A stretch of 64,000 nucleotides of DNA from CAVZYN01 sp963779515 (GCA_963779515.1 CAVZYN010000001.1:248001-312000); one strand, 5' to 3'; positions 9,895 to 19,227 are shown, counted from the stretch's first letter. The notes: generated from the sequence alone by a model not told the origin. Made by a program: numbers and translations.

Positions 9895-10767
9895 TCAGGC
9901 AAGCTCCGGTCCGGCGAGTGCGAAGATTCGATTCGGTGCCGGTAGGTCCGCATCGCCACGCACCATGCGGGTGAACGCGCGGGGCGCCGTTGCGCCGTTG
10001 GCCTCGAGCCATTGCGTGACGTGCCAATGGGTATCCGGGATGTCGAGAATGTAGGGCGGTGTACCTGTGCGCATGGCATGGCTCATAAGGGCGATGGCGA
10101 TGTCCGCGCGGTCGGCAACGACGGGACCAATCTGCGTTGCTGCGCGGCCATCGCGCGCAAGACTATAGCCAGCAATGCGGCCGTCCCCGGACAAGGCGAT
10201 GGCCGCGAGCGTCGGCATCCGTGCGGCAAGTTCGGCCAGGACATGTGCGCGCTCGAAGCCGACGTTGGAAAATTCATGCGCCTGAAGCGCAGGCACGTCA
10301 GCGCCGTTCATACGGCGCAACCGCACCCCCATTGGCATCTCTGCCGGAGCCGGACTCGAGTGCGTGAGCCGCCATCGGCGCAGTGTATAGAGGTCGCGGA
10401 AACCGTTCTGCAGATACACGGGACGGCCGAACTCGGTCGCATCGAGGCCGGCGAGAGCGCCGCCTGCGCTTGCATCGTCGAAGCAACGGCGGAGAAGCGC
10501 GCCACCGAGGCCGCGGTTGCGTTCGCGCGCCGTGACGAGAACCATGCTGATCCAGGCGACCCGCGATCCGAGTGGGAATACCAAGGCGCTCGCGACCCAG
10601 CCACCGTCGCGTCCGCGCACGCCTATGCCGCGTCCATGCGTCAACATGAAGTGCCAGTCGGCGGAGACCTGGTTCCAGCCCGCTTCCGCCGACAACCCCA
10701 CCAAGGCGCCGGCGTCGTCCGGTGTCAGCCGTTCCACGGTGACTGCCGCCCCGTCAGTACTTGCCAT
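9895..10767 (-). CDS. Double-GNAT acetyltransferase-like protein
   Basis: 290-residue protein with two tandem GNAT folds. The first (about residues 10-135) has the acetyl-CoA loop in ARERNRGLGGALLRRC and the pattern VYLQNGFRDLYTLRRW. The second (about 150-280) is more diverged (GDGRIAGYSLARDGRAATQIGPVVAD). It overlaps the upstream epimerase gene by 14 bases and ends 15 bases before the aldolase start, so it is translationally embedded in the catabolic operon. The acetyl acceptor is unknown. Tandem GNAT proteins often keep only one active half, here probably the N-terminal one (inference). Confidence 0.75.
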   Translation of the reverse strand: MASTDGAAVTVERLTPDDAGALVGLSAEAGWNQVSADWHFMLTHGRGIGVRGRDGGWVASALVFPLGSRVAWISMVLVTARERNRGLGGALLRRCFDDASAGGALAGLDATEFGRPVYLQNGFRDLYTLRRWRLTHSSPAPAEMPMGVRLRRMNGADVPALQAHEFSNVGFERAHVLAELAARMPTLAAIALSGDGRIAGYSLARDGRAATQIGPVVADRADIAIALMSHAMRTGTPPYILDIPDTHWHVTQWLEANGATAPRAFTRMVRGDADLPAPNRIFALAGPELA

Positions 10768-11788
10768 CCCGCACCTCGTAATGCGTTGGCTTGCCGAGAC
10801 TTGCCCTTCCGTGTGACACCCAATCCGCTGTCCATCGGACCATGGTGTCGAGTGTGACGCGTAGCGGGCCGATCTCGCTGATCATACGCGCGGCATTGTT
10901 GACCCAGCCTGTTGTGGCTTCGACACCGGCAAGCTTTGGAGACTTGCCGAGCAATCGTCCAAATTCTCCCGCGATGGATCGAATTGAGATCGTCTCGGGC
11001 CCCGTGATGTTGATCGGAGTCGTGGGGGCCGTGGTGCGCGCTAAGTACCGTAGCGCCGCGGCATTGGCGTCGCCTTGCCATATGACATTGGCGTGGCCCA
11101 TGCTCAGGTCGATCGGATCGCCGCGCAGCACGCTTGTCGCGACATCGTGCAGCACGCCATAACGCATGTCGATCGCGTAATTGAGCCGGATGATGCGGCC
11201 GGGCGTACGATGTTTGGCCGAGAAATATTGAAACATTCGCTCGCGGCCAAGGCACGAGTAGGCGTAGTCGCCGGGCGGCGGCACGGTTGGCGTCTCTTCG
11301 GTTGCGCCACCACCATCGATCGGCACGTACGGATAAACACAACCGGTCGAGAACACGACAATACGACTCGCCTTGAACACCTCGGCGACCATGGCCGGAA
11401 CATGCGCGTTCATTGCCCAGGTCAGTGGCTCGTTTCCGCCGGCTCCGAACTTCATGCCCGCCATGAAGACGACATTGTCAAGGCGCGGCAGAGCCTCGAT
11501 CGCGCCACGGTCGAGAAGATCCGCCTGGATGGTCTCCACGCCCCCACGGTCCAGCTCGTTGCGTGTTTCCGGAACAGAGAAACGCGCCACGCCGACGATG
11601 CGCTTTCTTGGTGCCGCCCGCTTAGCCATGCGTGCGAGCGTTGGTCCCATCTTGCCCGCGACGCCGAGGATCAAGATATCGCCAGGTACACGGGCGAGAT
11701 CACCAACGAGCTCCGGCGACGGCTCGGTCATCAGATCTTCGAGATCGGCGATCGATGCGATCCGATCAGGCAGGACAGGAGGTGTCAT
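10754..11788 (-). CDS. NAD-dependent epimerase/dehydratase family protein
   Basis: 344-residue extended short-chain dehydrogenase. The nucleotide-binding glycine motif is in DILILGVAGKMGPTLARMAK (about residues 34-53). DNVVFMAGMKFG and VVFSTGCVYPYVP are the strand-4 and strand-5 regions, the latter with the catalytic Ser/Thr. The expected YxxxK region reads YAYSCLGRERMFQ, with no Lys four residues after the Tyr, so activity may be non-classical. The tail contains TPINITGPETISIRSIAGEFG. It overlaps the enolase-superfamily gene upstream (ATGA-type, 11785-11788) and the GNAT gene downstream. Probable role: oxidation or reduction of a sugar-acid or lactone intermediate. Confidence 0.8.
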   Translation of the reverse strand: MTPPVLPDRIASIADLEDLMTEPSPELVGDLARVPGDILILGVAGKMGPTLARMAKRAAPRKRIVGVARFSVPETRNELDRGGVETIQADLLDRGAIEALPRLDNVVFMAGMKFGAGGNEPLTWAMNAHVPAMVAEVFKASRIVVFSTGCVYPYVPIDGGGATEETPTVPPPGDYAYSCLGRERMFQYFSAKHRTPGRIIRLNYAIDMRYGVLHDVATSVLRGDPIDLSMGHANVIWQGDANAAALRYLARTTAPTTPINITGPETISIRSIAGEFGRLLGKSPKLAGVEATTGWVNNAARMISEIGPLRVTLDTMVRWTADWVSHGRASLGKPTHYEVRDGKY

Positions 11789-13254
11789 GTCGATAGTCCC
11801 AGGTGTGAGGGCGCGAGTCGCCCCGTCGGAGCCGCTGGCATCGGCTTCAGGGCCGCGGTATCGATCGATGCACCGACCGCGAAGCCGGGGCAGCCGAGCG
11901 AGTTCAGTGCAATCTTGCCATCGTTCACGACAAGCCGCGCAGTCCCACTGGCGCGAGAGTAAAGCTGCGGATGTGCCGCCGCGAACGCCGCCTGCTCGCG
12001 CTCGGGTGCAAAGCTCATGCCGTCGACGAAGTGCTGCGCGTTGCGTTCAACGTGCGTCATGCCGAGGAGTGATACCAGTGCCAGATCCTGCTGCACGCTG
12101 ACACCGGGGAGCGTTGTCAGATCCTCGGCTGAGAGAAAGGCACGGGACTGACCTGCATCCGTGTTGAGTTTGGCAACGCGCGCGGCATTGAGGATCGACT
12201 TATAGAGCCCTTTGCAGTTCTTGCTCGAGACTCCTGCATAGCCAAGTCCGAGCGCTTCCGGGAATGACCCGATCTCACCGTCCAACTCGTCGATGATCAG
12301 CGGCTTCTCCGCCGCCAATGATCGCACCGGCTTCGACAGTGCGACTGCACGCTTGATGGGCTGTTCGATGTAGAGGATGGAGTTTGTCAGCCGCGCCAGC
12401 TTAGGATGCTCTTTCATCCGCTTCCAGAGTTCGTGAATGCCGTCGACATCGTCGTATTGTTCGTTGCCGTCAAGGGTTGCACGATAGTCGCTCGCGGACG
12501 CGTCGAGAACATGCGCGATGTGTGTGAGACGCTCGATGTCAGCCCCAACATTACCGCCGACTTTCAGCTTGTAATAACGTGGGCGGTAGTAGCGCACGAC
12601 CTCTTCGAGGGATTCCGGCAGTCCATCATTGACCCGCTCACCGGGTTTCTGGTCCACCGCGACAATTGGGTCGACGAGACCAACCGTGTGTCGCATGTCG
12701 ATCATCGGCCCTGGAGCCAGAGCGGCGAGAAAACGCTCGATATCGAATCCCGCAAGATCGGGCGTTAGGTCCGAATGGCCGATGCCAACGGCGTTGTCGC
12801 GGATCAGATCCGCGAACGAGAGCCCGAGCGCTGTCCCTAAGGCATCAAGAATTGCGCGATCGAGCAGTGCAGGACCATAGCTTGCCACCAGCGGAACGAG
12901 GCCGAGATCGGCACCACGCGCGATTTGATTGCTGTAGCTCTTGACGTAGAATGCGAACGGCGTCTGAGGCCCAAGCATCTTATAGTGATCGATCGCGATA
13001 TCGATGGCTTGGCGCAGTTGATCTTCGTTCTGGGCGTCGGAGTAGATCGGATTCTTGTCGAACCACTTGGCCGCCAACGTCTCGGCGGCGACCCCTGTCG
13101 ATGTTCCGCCACCCGGCAGCTCGATGGTCGCGCGGATGACCGTCTGCGTTCCCTCCGTCACGGTGATGACTCCGAACCGGAACGGCAGTCGCAGTTTGAC
13201 GCGGCGCTCGTAGCGCTCGACGTCAACGAGGCGGACTTTGGATTGAGCACTCAT
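11785..13254 (-). CDS. Enolase-superfamily (mandelate racemase/muconate lactonizing-like) protein
   Basis: 489-residue member of the enolase superfamily, which abstracts a proton alpha to a carboxylate using a Mg2+ site. Candidate catalytic elements are RYYKLKVGG (the KxK acid/base motif, about residue 230), TLDGNEQYDD (first metal Asp), ILYIEQPI (Glu), LIIDELDG (third ligand region) and GVSSKNCKGLYKS (lysine on the seventh/eighth strand). It is longer than typical mandelate racemase (about 370 aa), with extra N-terminal sequence, so its class is not fixed and the substrate is unknown. It overlaps both neighbours by four bases, showing tight operon structure. Confidence 0.8.
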   Translation of the reverse strand: MSAQSKVRLVDVERYERRVKLRLPFRFGVITVTEGTQTVIRATIELPGGGTSTGVAAETLAAKWFDKNPIYSDAQNEDQLRQAIDIAIDHYKMLGPQTPFAFYVKSYSNQIARGADLGLVPLVASYGPALLDRAILDALGTALGLSFADLIRDNAVGIGHSDLTPDLAGFDIERFLAALAPGPMIDMRHTVGLVDPIVAVDQKPGERVNDGLPESLEEVVRYYRPRYYKLKVGGNVGADIERLTHIAHVLDASASDYRATLDGNEQYDDVDGIHELWKRMKEHPKLARLTNSILYIEQPIKRAVALSKPVRSLAAEKPLIIDELDGEIGSFPEALGLGYAGVSSKNCKGLYKSILNAARVAKLNTDAGQSRAFLSAEDLTTLPGVSVQQDLALVSLLGMTHVERNAQHFVDGMSFAPEREQAAFAAAHPQLYSRASGTARLVVNDGKIALNSLGCPGFAVGASIDTAALKPMPAAPTGRLAPSHLGLST

Positions 13255-14075
13255 TGGGGCGCGGTCTCCATCAGGCCTTTGAGATATCCAATCGAATACG
13301 CCGCCGAACCCGGTCCATCCGGCACATACTCGAATGGTTCAACGCCAATCCAACCCTCATAGTTCGCGCGTTGCAGTGCCCGGATCGCCGGGCCGAATAC
13401 GTCGTTACCTTGACCCGGCCCGCGCTGATTGCGATCGTTGACGTGAATATGACTGATGAGCCCGCTTGGCATCCAGTCTTCAATCAGCGCGCCGAAAGGC
13501 TTTCTTTCACCAAGTGCCGCAGCACTGGCGTCAATCATCGTCTTGACCGCGGGGTGTCCGATTTGGCGGACAATGGCAGCGGCTTCCGCGACCGTGTTGA
13601 TGTAATCCGTTAGCGTGGGTGCCAAGGCCTCGATGCAATAGGTGACGGTGGCCTTGCCGGCATCCTCGGCGATGGCCGCGAATGCCGCGCTGCCACGCGC
13701 GGTCGCGGCGGCGTCGCCATCCGTGCGCCGCTGGCCGGGCGAGCCGTGGACCAGATATGCCCCACCTAGATCGTGACACAACTCAATCAGCCGCCGCATG
13801 ACGTCGATGGTCCGAGCGCGCGATGCCTCATCCGCGGTCGTTATTGAAAGGCCCTTTGGCGCCACCAAGAGCCAATGCAGTCCTGAAATAGCGAGCCCAT
13901 GATCTTGGGCGAGCGCTTTGAGGCGCTTGCGTTCTGCGCCGGGTATGAGGTGCGGCTCCTCGCCAAGCGTGAATGGCGCAACTTCCAACCCCTCATAGCC
14001 GAGCTTGGCCGCAAGCGCGCATTGGTCCTCGAACGGCAGTTCGCGAATGACTTCATTGCAGAGGGTCAATCGCAT
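13251..14075 (-). CDS. Sugar phosphate isomerase/epimerase family TIM-barrel protein
   Basis: 274-residue xylose-isomerase-like TIM barrel (AP endonuclease 2 superfamily). Start chosen at 14075 (MRLTLCNEVIRELPFEDQC), where conserved sequence begins; upstream in-frame sequence looks non-coding. Motifs include KLGYEGLEVAPFTLGEEPH, GGAYLVHGSPGQRR, YCIEALAP (metal-binding Glu), VKTMIDASAAA, ISHIHVNDRNQRGPGQGNDV (His and Asp ligands) and GWIGVEPFEYVPDGPG (final Glu). These are consistent with a divalent-metal isomerase or epimerase. It is the first gene of the minus-strand operon and shares the 14076-14283 spacer with the divergent transporter. Confidence 0.82.
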   Translation of the reverse strand: MRLTLCNEVIRELPFEDQCALAAKLGYEGLEVAPFTLGEEPHLIPGAERKRLKALAQDHGLAISGLHWLLVAPKGLSITTADEASRARTIDVMRRLIELCHDLGGAYLVHGSPGQRRTDGDAAATARGSAAFAAIAEDAGKATVTYCIEALAPTLTDYINTVAEAAAIVRQIGHPAVKTMIDASAAALGERKPFGALIEDWMPSGLISHIHVNDRNQRGPGQGNDVFGPAIRALQRANYEGWIGVEPFEYVPDGPGSAAYSIGYLKGLMETAPQ

Positions 14076-14283
14076 CCCGGCCTCGCTCGCTTGCCCGGCA
14101 TTAGAAGAGTCTGCCTCTGCCGGCCAGATATTACAATATTCCCAGACACGCGCACCATCCCGACACCGGCGGCCGATCACCGATGACACGAACACCTTCG
14201 GGGCTCTTGACGCGCGTTGACATGGAGCACAGTCTAAGTGAGCGCTCGCCCGCCAAGCAAGTTGATCACTCGGGAGGAAATGC
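14076..14283. promoter_or_regulatory. Divergent intergenic region between sugar-acid operon and TTT transporter
   Basis: A 208-base spacer separates the leftward isomerase-to-aldolase operon from the rightward tctCBA genes, so promoters for both must lie in or near it. A TTGACA hexamer is at 14217-14222 on the plus strand, but no good -10 box follows at ideal spacing. A GGGAGGAA ribosome site lies just before 14284. No regulator gene is adjacent. Confidence 0.4.
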
Positions 14284-15288
14284 ATGAAACGTATGTTGGT
14301 TATAGCAGTTGCCGCGCTGTCCATGATCGCGTCGCCCGTGTCTGCGCAAGAGTATGCGTGGAAGCCGGACAAGCCGGTGACCATTATTGTCCCGTGGGCG
14401 GCCGGCGGCTCTACCGACCAGATGGCGCGCATTGTCGCCTCCGAACTGGAAGCCGAACTCAAGCAGAAGTTCATCGTCGTCAATCAGCCTGGCGCATCCG
14501 GCTCGGTCGGCACCAAGAATGCGCTTGAAGCGCCAAAGGATGGGTACACGTGGGCCGCCGGCGCTGCGACCGATATCGGCACCTATCGCGTGCTTGGCCT
14601 TCTCGATACCGGAACCAAAGACTGGAACATGTACTTCGCGGTTGCCAACCTGACCGCGATCTCTGCCAACCCCGGCGCACCCTTCAAGGATTTCGGCCAA
14701 CTCCTCGACGCCCTCAAGGCGAAGGGCGCGACCGTCCCTATCGCGACGGCGGGACTTTCGTCCGCGGGGCACAATCTGATGGAGTCGGTCAAGGCCAACG
14801 CGAAAATCGACTACAAGCATGTCACGTACGACGGTGGCAATCCCGCCGTTCTGGCGACCGTATCGGGCGAGACACAGGCCGTCGCCCAACTCCTCGTCGA
14901 GATGACCGAGCACATCAAAGGCAAGCGCCTCGTGCCGCTCGCGGTTCTCGCCGACAAACCGGTGATGCTCGAAGGCTTCGGCGAGATCCCCGCCATCACG
15001 AAGTGGCTGCCATCGCTGCCTGCCCCGCTCAACTATTTCGGCATCTGGGTGCCGAAGGGTGCGCCCGACGCCGTCGTCAAGACGATGAGCGAGGTCTGGC
15101 AAAAGAAGATCAAGAACTCGGACGCGCTGAAGAAGTACGCCGCACAGCGCAGTGCACTGTTCGCGCCGCTCCAAGGCGACGAGGCCTACAACGAGAGCTT
15201 CAAGATGGTGCGCTACTCGGCTTGGCTTTATCATGACGGCGGCAAATCGAAGGTCGCGCCCGACACACTCGGCATCCCTCGACTTTGA
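14284..15288 (+). CDS. Bug family tripartite tricarboxylate transporter substrate-binding protein
   Basis: 334-residue periplasmic solute receptor of the Bug/TctC family. The signal peptide covers about residues 1-22 (MKRMLVIAVAALSMIASPVS, cut after AQE-type sequence). Characteristic motifs are KPVTIIVPWAAGGSTDQMAR near the mature N-terminus, VVNQPGASGSVGTKNALEAP and YFGIWVPKGAPDAV. It captures a carboxylate or similar ligand for the TctA/TctB membrane complex encoded just downstream. The gene ends before a strong hairpin (15307-15331) that separates it from tctB, fitting higher expression of the receptor. The ligand may be the sugar acid processed by the divergent operon (inference). Confidence 0.88.
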   Translation: MKRMLVIAVAALSMIASPVSAQEYAWKPDKPVTIIVPWAAGGSTDQMARIVASELEAELKQKFIVVNQPGASGSVGTKNALEAPKDGYTWAAGAATDIGTYRVLGLLDTGTKDWNMYFAVANLTAISANPGAPFKDFGQLLDALKAKGATVPIATAGLSSAGHNLMESVKANAKIDYKHVTYDGGNPAVLATVSGETQAVAQLLVEMTEHIKGKRLVPLAVLADKPVMLEGFGEIPAITKWLPSLPAPLNYFGIWVPKGAPDAVVKTMSEVWQKKIKNSDALKKYAAQRSALFAPLQGDEAYNESFKMVRYSAWLYHDGGKSKVAPDTLGIPRL

Positions 15289-15306
15289 CTCGACTGACCG
15301 GATCAC

Positions 15307-15331
15307 AACGGCCGGGCGAACCCCGGCCGTT
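15307..15331 (+). terminator. GC-rich hairpin between tctC-like and tctB-like genes
   Basis: Perfect 10-bp inverted repeat with a 5-base loop, 18 bases after the receptor stop codon, followed by TCTCTTGTT. It could be a partial terminator or an mRNA-stabilising processing hairpin, giving more receptor than permease transcript. The weak U-tract makes full termination doubtful. Confidence 0.6.
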
Positions 15332-15354
15332 CTCTTGTTGGCTGAGAGCACAGT

Positions 15355-15894
15355 ATGTCAGAACCCGATAATTTCCGGCTTCCATCCGAAGATCCGCTGC
15401 CGCCGCACATCGATGTGCGGATCGCAACGTTCTTTGTCATGCTTGGCTGCATTATCATCGGCCTCTCGCTCAGAATGCCAACGGGGCTCGATCAGAAGGG
15501 CGCGGTCTACACGGCGCCTGGGCTCGTTCCCGGCCTTTACGGATTTATTATTGCCGGCCTCAGCATCTGGCTCGGTGCGCGCGCCATCGGACGGATGAGC
15601 CGCGGCGAAACCGGGGTTCCGCTGGCGGCTGGTGACGCGGCAAGCCATTGGCGGCTGGCGGGGGCCGCGCTGCTCTGCGTCATCTACGCCGTCGGTCTCA
15701 TCGGACGTTTGCCGTTCTGGCTGGCGACGGCGGTGTTCGTGACGCTTTTCATTGCGCTGTTTGAATGGCAGCCGGAGTTGAGACGCGCGCGAACGCCTGC
15801 GGCCGCATTGCAACGGCGCTCGCACAGGGCATCGATCACCGGATTGCTTGTGACGCTCGTGTTCGAGAAGATCTTCTACGTTCGCTTGCCCTGA
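15355..15894 (+). CDS. Tripartite tricarboxylate transporter TctB family protein
   Basis: 179-residue small membrane subunit of a TTT transporter. Four hydrophobic segments are visible: around IATFFVMLGCIIIGLSLRM (about 24-42), GLVPGLYGFIIAGLSIWLG, WRLAGAALLCVIYAVGLIG and FWLATAVFVTLFIALFEW, with a last helix near ASITGLLVTLVFEKIFYVRLP. The latter segment with F-E-K-I-F-x-V-x-L-P is typical of TctB C-termini. It lies between the receptor and the large permease with an 11-base gap to the latter. Reading frame intact. Confidence 0.82.
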   Translation: MSEPDNFRLPSEDPLPPHIDVRIATFFVMLGCIIIGLSLRMPTGLDQKGAVYTAPGLVPGLYGFIIAGLSIWLGARAIGRMSRGETGVPLAAGDAASHWRLAGAALLCVIYAVGLIGRLPFWLATAVFVTLFIALFEWQPELRRARTPAAALQRRSHRASITGLLVTLVFEKIFYVRLP

Positions 15895-15905
15895 GGATTG
15901 AATTG

Positions 15906-17426
15906 ATGCTCGACAGCCTCTCTCAATTCGGCGCGGCGTTCGGCGGTTTCATGACGCCGGTGATCCTCTTCAACGTGCTGTGGGCGACATTCCTCGGCAT
16001 CGTCATCGGCGCGCTGCCCGGCCTGACGGCCACCATGGGCGTCGCCCTGATGACCACGCTGACGTTCTCGATGGGGCACACCGAAGCTATCCTCGTGCTC
16101 GTGTGCATCTACGTCGGCGCCATCTATGGCGGCAGCCGCAGCGCGATCCTGCTCAACATTCCCGGCACACCCGCGTCGGCCTGTTCGACCCTCGATGGGT
16201 TCCCCTTGGCACGCCAGGGGCTCGCCGGACGCGCCATGGGCATTTCGACGACGGGGTCATGGCTCGGCACACTGTTCGGCGTGCTCTGCGTCGCGACCTT
16301 GACGCCAGTCCTGTCCGAAGCCGCGCTCAAGTTTCAGAGCTTCGAATTCTTCTGGATCTCCTTGTTCGGCATCGTCATCGCGGGCACGCTGTCCGGCGGC
16401 GATCCGTTGAAGGGCTATCTGGCCGGCTTTCTCGGACTTTGGATCGCGACCATCGGCCAGGAGCCGCACTACAACTACCAGCGCTTTGCCTTCGGCATTC
16501 ACCGATCTCGCCGGCGGGATCGGTCTGCTGCCAGCACTCGTCGGCGCGTTCGGCGTGGCCGAGGTGCTGCAGTCCATGCGCGGGCCGGCGGTGAAGGCGA
16601 TCACATCCAAGATCGATTCCGTCTTTCCGCGCACCGCGGGACGTGCTGACAGTACTGGCGCACGATCCTGCGCTCGGGCGCGATCGGCACGTTCATCGGC
16701 ATCCTGCCGGGTCTTGGCGAGGACACCGCCGCATGGTCGTCGTATGCGGCAGCGCGCCGGGCGAGCGCGGAAAAGGAGAAATATGGCAAGGGGTCGATCG
16801 AGGGATTGATGGCGGCCGAGACCGGCGAAAGTGCGTGCGTGCCGGGCGCGATCATCCCAGTTCTCACGCTCGCCGTTCCGGGCTCGGCGCCAGCCGCCGT
16901 GCTGATGGCCGCGATGATGATCCACGGCATCAATCCCGGCCCGAACTTGATGCTCGAAACGCCGCAGTTCTTCTACCAGATCGTCGCGATGCTCGTGATC
17001 GCGGATATGGCGAAGCTGCTGTTCGGCTTCATTTTGGTGCGGCCATTGCTGAAGATCCTTCTGGTCCCGCGAGAACGGTTGATGCCCGTGGTGTTCGTGC
17101 TGTGCTGCGTCGGTGCCTTCGCGATCACGTCGCGCATTTTCGACATCTATGTCATGCTCTTTTTCGGCGTGGTCGGGTTCATCATGCGCGAATTGAAGTT
17201 CCCGATGGCGCCGCTGATCCTCGGTCTCGTGCTTGGCGACCTCCTCGAGAAGAATTTGACACGCGGTCTCGTGTTGTCAGATGGCAGTTTTGCTCCATTC
17301 TTTACCCGCCCCGTAAGCGCGGTGTTGGCGGCCGTAGCGATCTCGGCGATTCTCTGGTCCATTCCGTCTGTAGCATCCCGGATCGGCTCACTCTTGCGCA
17401 GGAAAGGTTCCGTTGGCGCCCATTGA
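15906..17426 (+). pseudogene. Tripartite tricarboxylate transporter TctA permease, two compensating frame breaks
   Basis: Large membrane subunit of the TTT system, about 506 residues when repaired, the normal TctA size. The start at 15906 reads MLDSLSQFGAAFGGF. The family signatures ALPGLTATMGVALM and YGGSRSAILLNIPGTP are in the first half, and FIGILPGLGEDTAAW and TLAVPGSAPAAVLMAAM in the second. An extra base at about 16500 puts TDLAGGIGLLPALVGAFG in the next frame. A compensating change near 16651 restores the first frame at YWRTILRSGAIG. Both flanks and the rest of the operon look functional, so a pair of sequence errors is plausible. Confidence 0.78.
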
Positions 17427-17708
17427 TTGAGCCGACCCTCTTTCGAGTGCTACGAGACCGGTGTCTGCGAAATGTTGGGCGTGAAGCCAGCCTCGGCCGT
17501 GATGTTTGCAGCGCGCCCGCGCGCGCTCATGGCCGCGCGGTTTGCCGGGTGCGGCGCGGCGGCGGCTCCACCACGGCGGCCACGGCCTTCATAGAGGCTG
17601 CGACAACGTCCGCTCGCAGCGGCAGCCAATGGCAACATTTATGAGGTATAAGCGGCTATGGTCGGGCTCATACTGCCCGATAACGAAGATCAAAGCGCTG
17701 ATGATGTC

Positions 17709-18640
17709 TCAGGGTGCCGCGAGGGACTTTGATCTCTCCATGTAAGCTGCAAAGGCCCGCCGCACTACGTCGATCGTGCCTTCGTGTGGTGGCGCGGCAT
17801 GCACGGCCGCGAACAGGCGCTTCTTGACGGATGCCCGCCAACTCACGGGAAGTTCGCCGAGAAGCGCGTGCAGTTCGGCGTAGGCTTCCGCGTTCCAGCG
17901 CTGTTCGTGGCTGACGCGCGCCGGCCCTGGATCGAAGCCGTGTCGCTGCGCGCGGGCGTTCCTTAAATGGTTTGTCTCGGCGTTCCGGACTCGGCCATCG
18001 GCCAGAACGACGCCGTAGTCACGCAGCGCGCCTTCAACAGAAACACGTCCCGCCTGCCAATCGCGCAGAACGGCCTCCGGGGCGCGCAATAAGGGATCGC
18101 TGCGGCCGGCGCCGGAGGGCGACACGATGCGGAGCACGTCGCCTGGCCCGAGACGCACAGTGTCGATGTTGCCGAGTTCGGCGCCTGGGGCGTGTCCGGG
18201 TTGAGGGTGAAGCTTCCGGTCTTTCCGGGCATGCCGCCGAGAATGGCCCAGGGCTGGAAGATCGACCGGTCGCGATTGCGCGCGGTGACGAATGCATCCG
18301 GCGATGTTGAGCGGAACTCCAACACCTGCGCCATACCGCCGCGATGGGTGCCGGGACCGCCGCTGTCGGGCATCAAGCCGTAACGCAGGATGCGCACTGG
18401 GGATTCCGACTCGGTGATCTCGATCGGGCTGTTCTTGAGATAGGCGGAATCTGCGCCCGAACCATCGATGCCGTCACGATGCGGCATGCCGCTGCCGCCG
18501 CCGACGATCGGCGCGATGGCGGTGATGGTGCGGCGTCCGGTGCGGCGATCCTCGGCGGCCATATTGACAATCGACGTGGCGCCGGCCGGTGCCGAGGGCA
18601 TGCGCTCGGGCACGGCCATCGCGAAGGCGCCGAAGATCAA
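17709..18640 (-). pseudogene. Hydantoinase B/oxoprolinase family C-terminal remnant
   Basis: C-terminal part of a HyuB-type protein (ATP-dependent hydantoinase/oxoprolinase or acetone carboxylase-like alpha subunit). Recognisable pieces are IVGGGSGMPHRDGIDG, SPVRILRYGLMPDSGGPGTHRGG and, after a shift near 18190, VRLGPGDVLRIVSPSGAGRSDPLL and AYAELHALLGELPVSWR. Full HyuB proteins are roughly 520-600 residues; here about the last 310 are present and there is no start codon context. The 5' side is joined abruptly to a different gene fragment near 18645. The gene is therefore a truncated remnant irrespective of the frameshift. Confidence 0.72.
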
Positions 18641-18644
18641 GCTG

Positions 18645-18932
18645 CGGACTTAAGTCATCGCCGCTCTCCACCTTCTTGAGGAATTGCGCAATCTGGGGTT
18701 TGAGCGATTTCCAGCGAGGGTCTTTGAAAGCGCATTGCCTGATCGCGATCGTGCGCTTCCCTTGCCTCACAAGGCGCATTTGCCAACTCAGGAATACGAT
18801 CAGCAAGCTCCCGACCGACATCTGCTCGAGCTTCTCTTTCGACGCCTTGTCGTTCGGAAACCGCGGAACGACCTTTATGATCCCGTCGCGTAGGCGACGG
18901 ATGCGCTTCGACTCTGTTGGTTTGCCTCTCAT
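18645..18932 (-). pseudogene. N-terminal fragment of an uncharacterised protein
   Basis: Starts at 18932 (MRGKPTESKRIRRLRDGIIK) and reads RFPNDKASKEKLEQMSVGSL, then FLSWQMRLVRQGKRTIAI and KDPRWKSLKPQIAQFLKKVE. This resembles the N-terminal domain of a larger uncharacterised bacterial family with a basic start and an MSVxSLxxxFLxW core (memory-based, low certainty). Coding-like sequence ends at GDDLSPQL near 18645, where the hydantoinase B remnant begins in another frame. I interpret it as a gene broken by recombination. Confidence 0.45.
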
Positions 18933-19227
18933 TGCTGCTTTGCTTCGACCGCTTGATGACCTGCGAAGGTAACACAACCTGATGCACGACTTTACCCGCT
19001 TGCCCCACCCTCATGGTGGCTGGACGCTGTCTATCGGATTCCAGACGTGGCTTGCGGCGCCAGCCGCGACAACGGTAGCGCCTACATCGATGTCGGCTAT
19101 TGGGATTTAATGTCGGAGATCACGACAATGCCACGAACGCGACGATCGGAGAACCGGTTTGGCGCGCGATCTGACTTATGGGAGATCCGCGCTTGATCAG
19201 CAGGGCCGTCGAGGGCACAACGATACT
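18933..19227. other. Intergenic, no gene seen
   Basis: Spacer of about 295 bases between the two-fragment remnant and the methyltransferase gene. It has no convincing ORF on either strand and no repeat was noticed. It may contain the promoter of the rightward gene. Confidence 0.4.
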
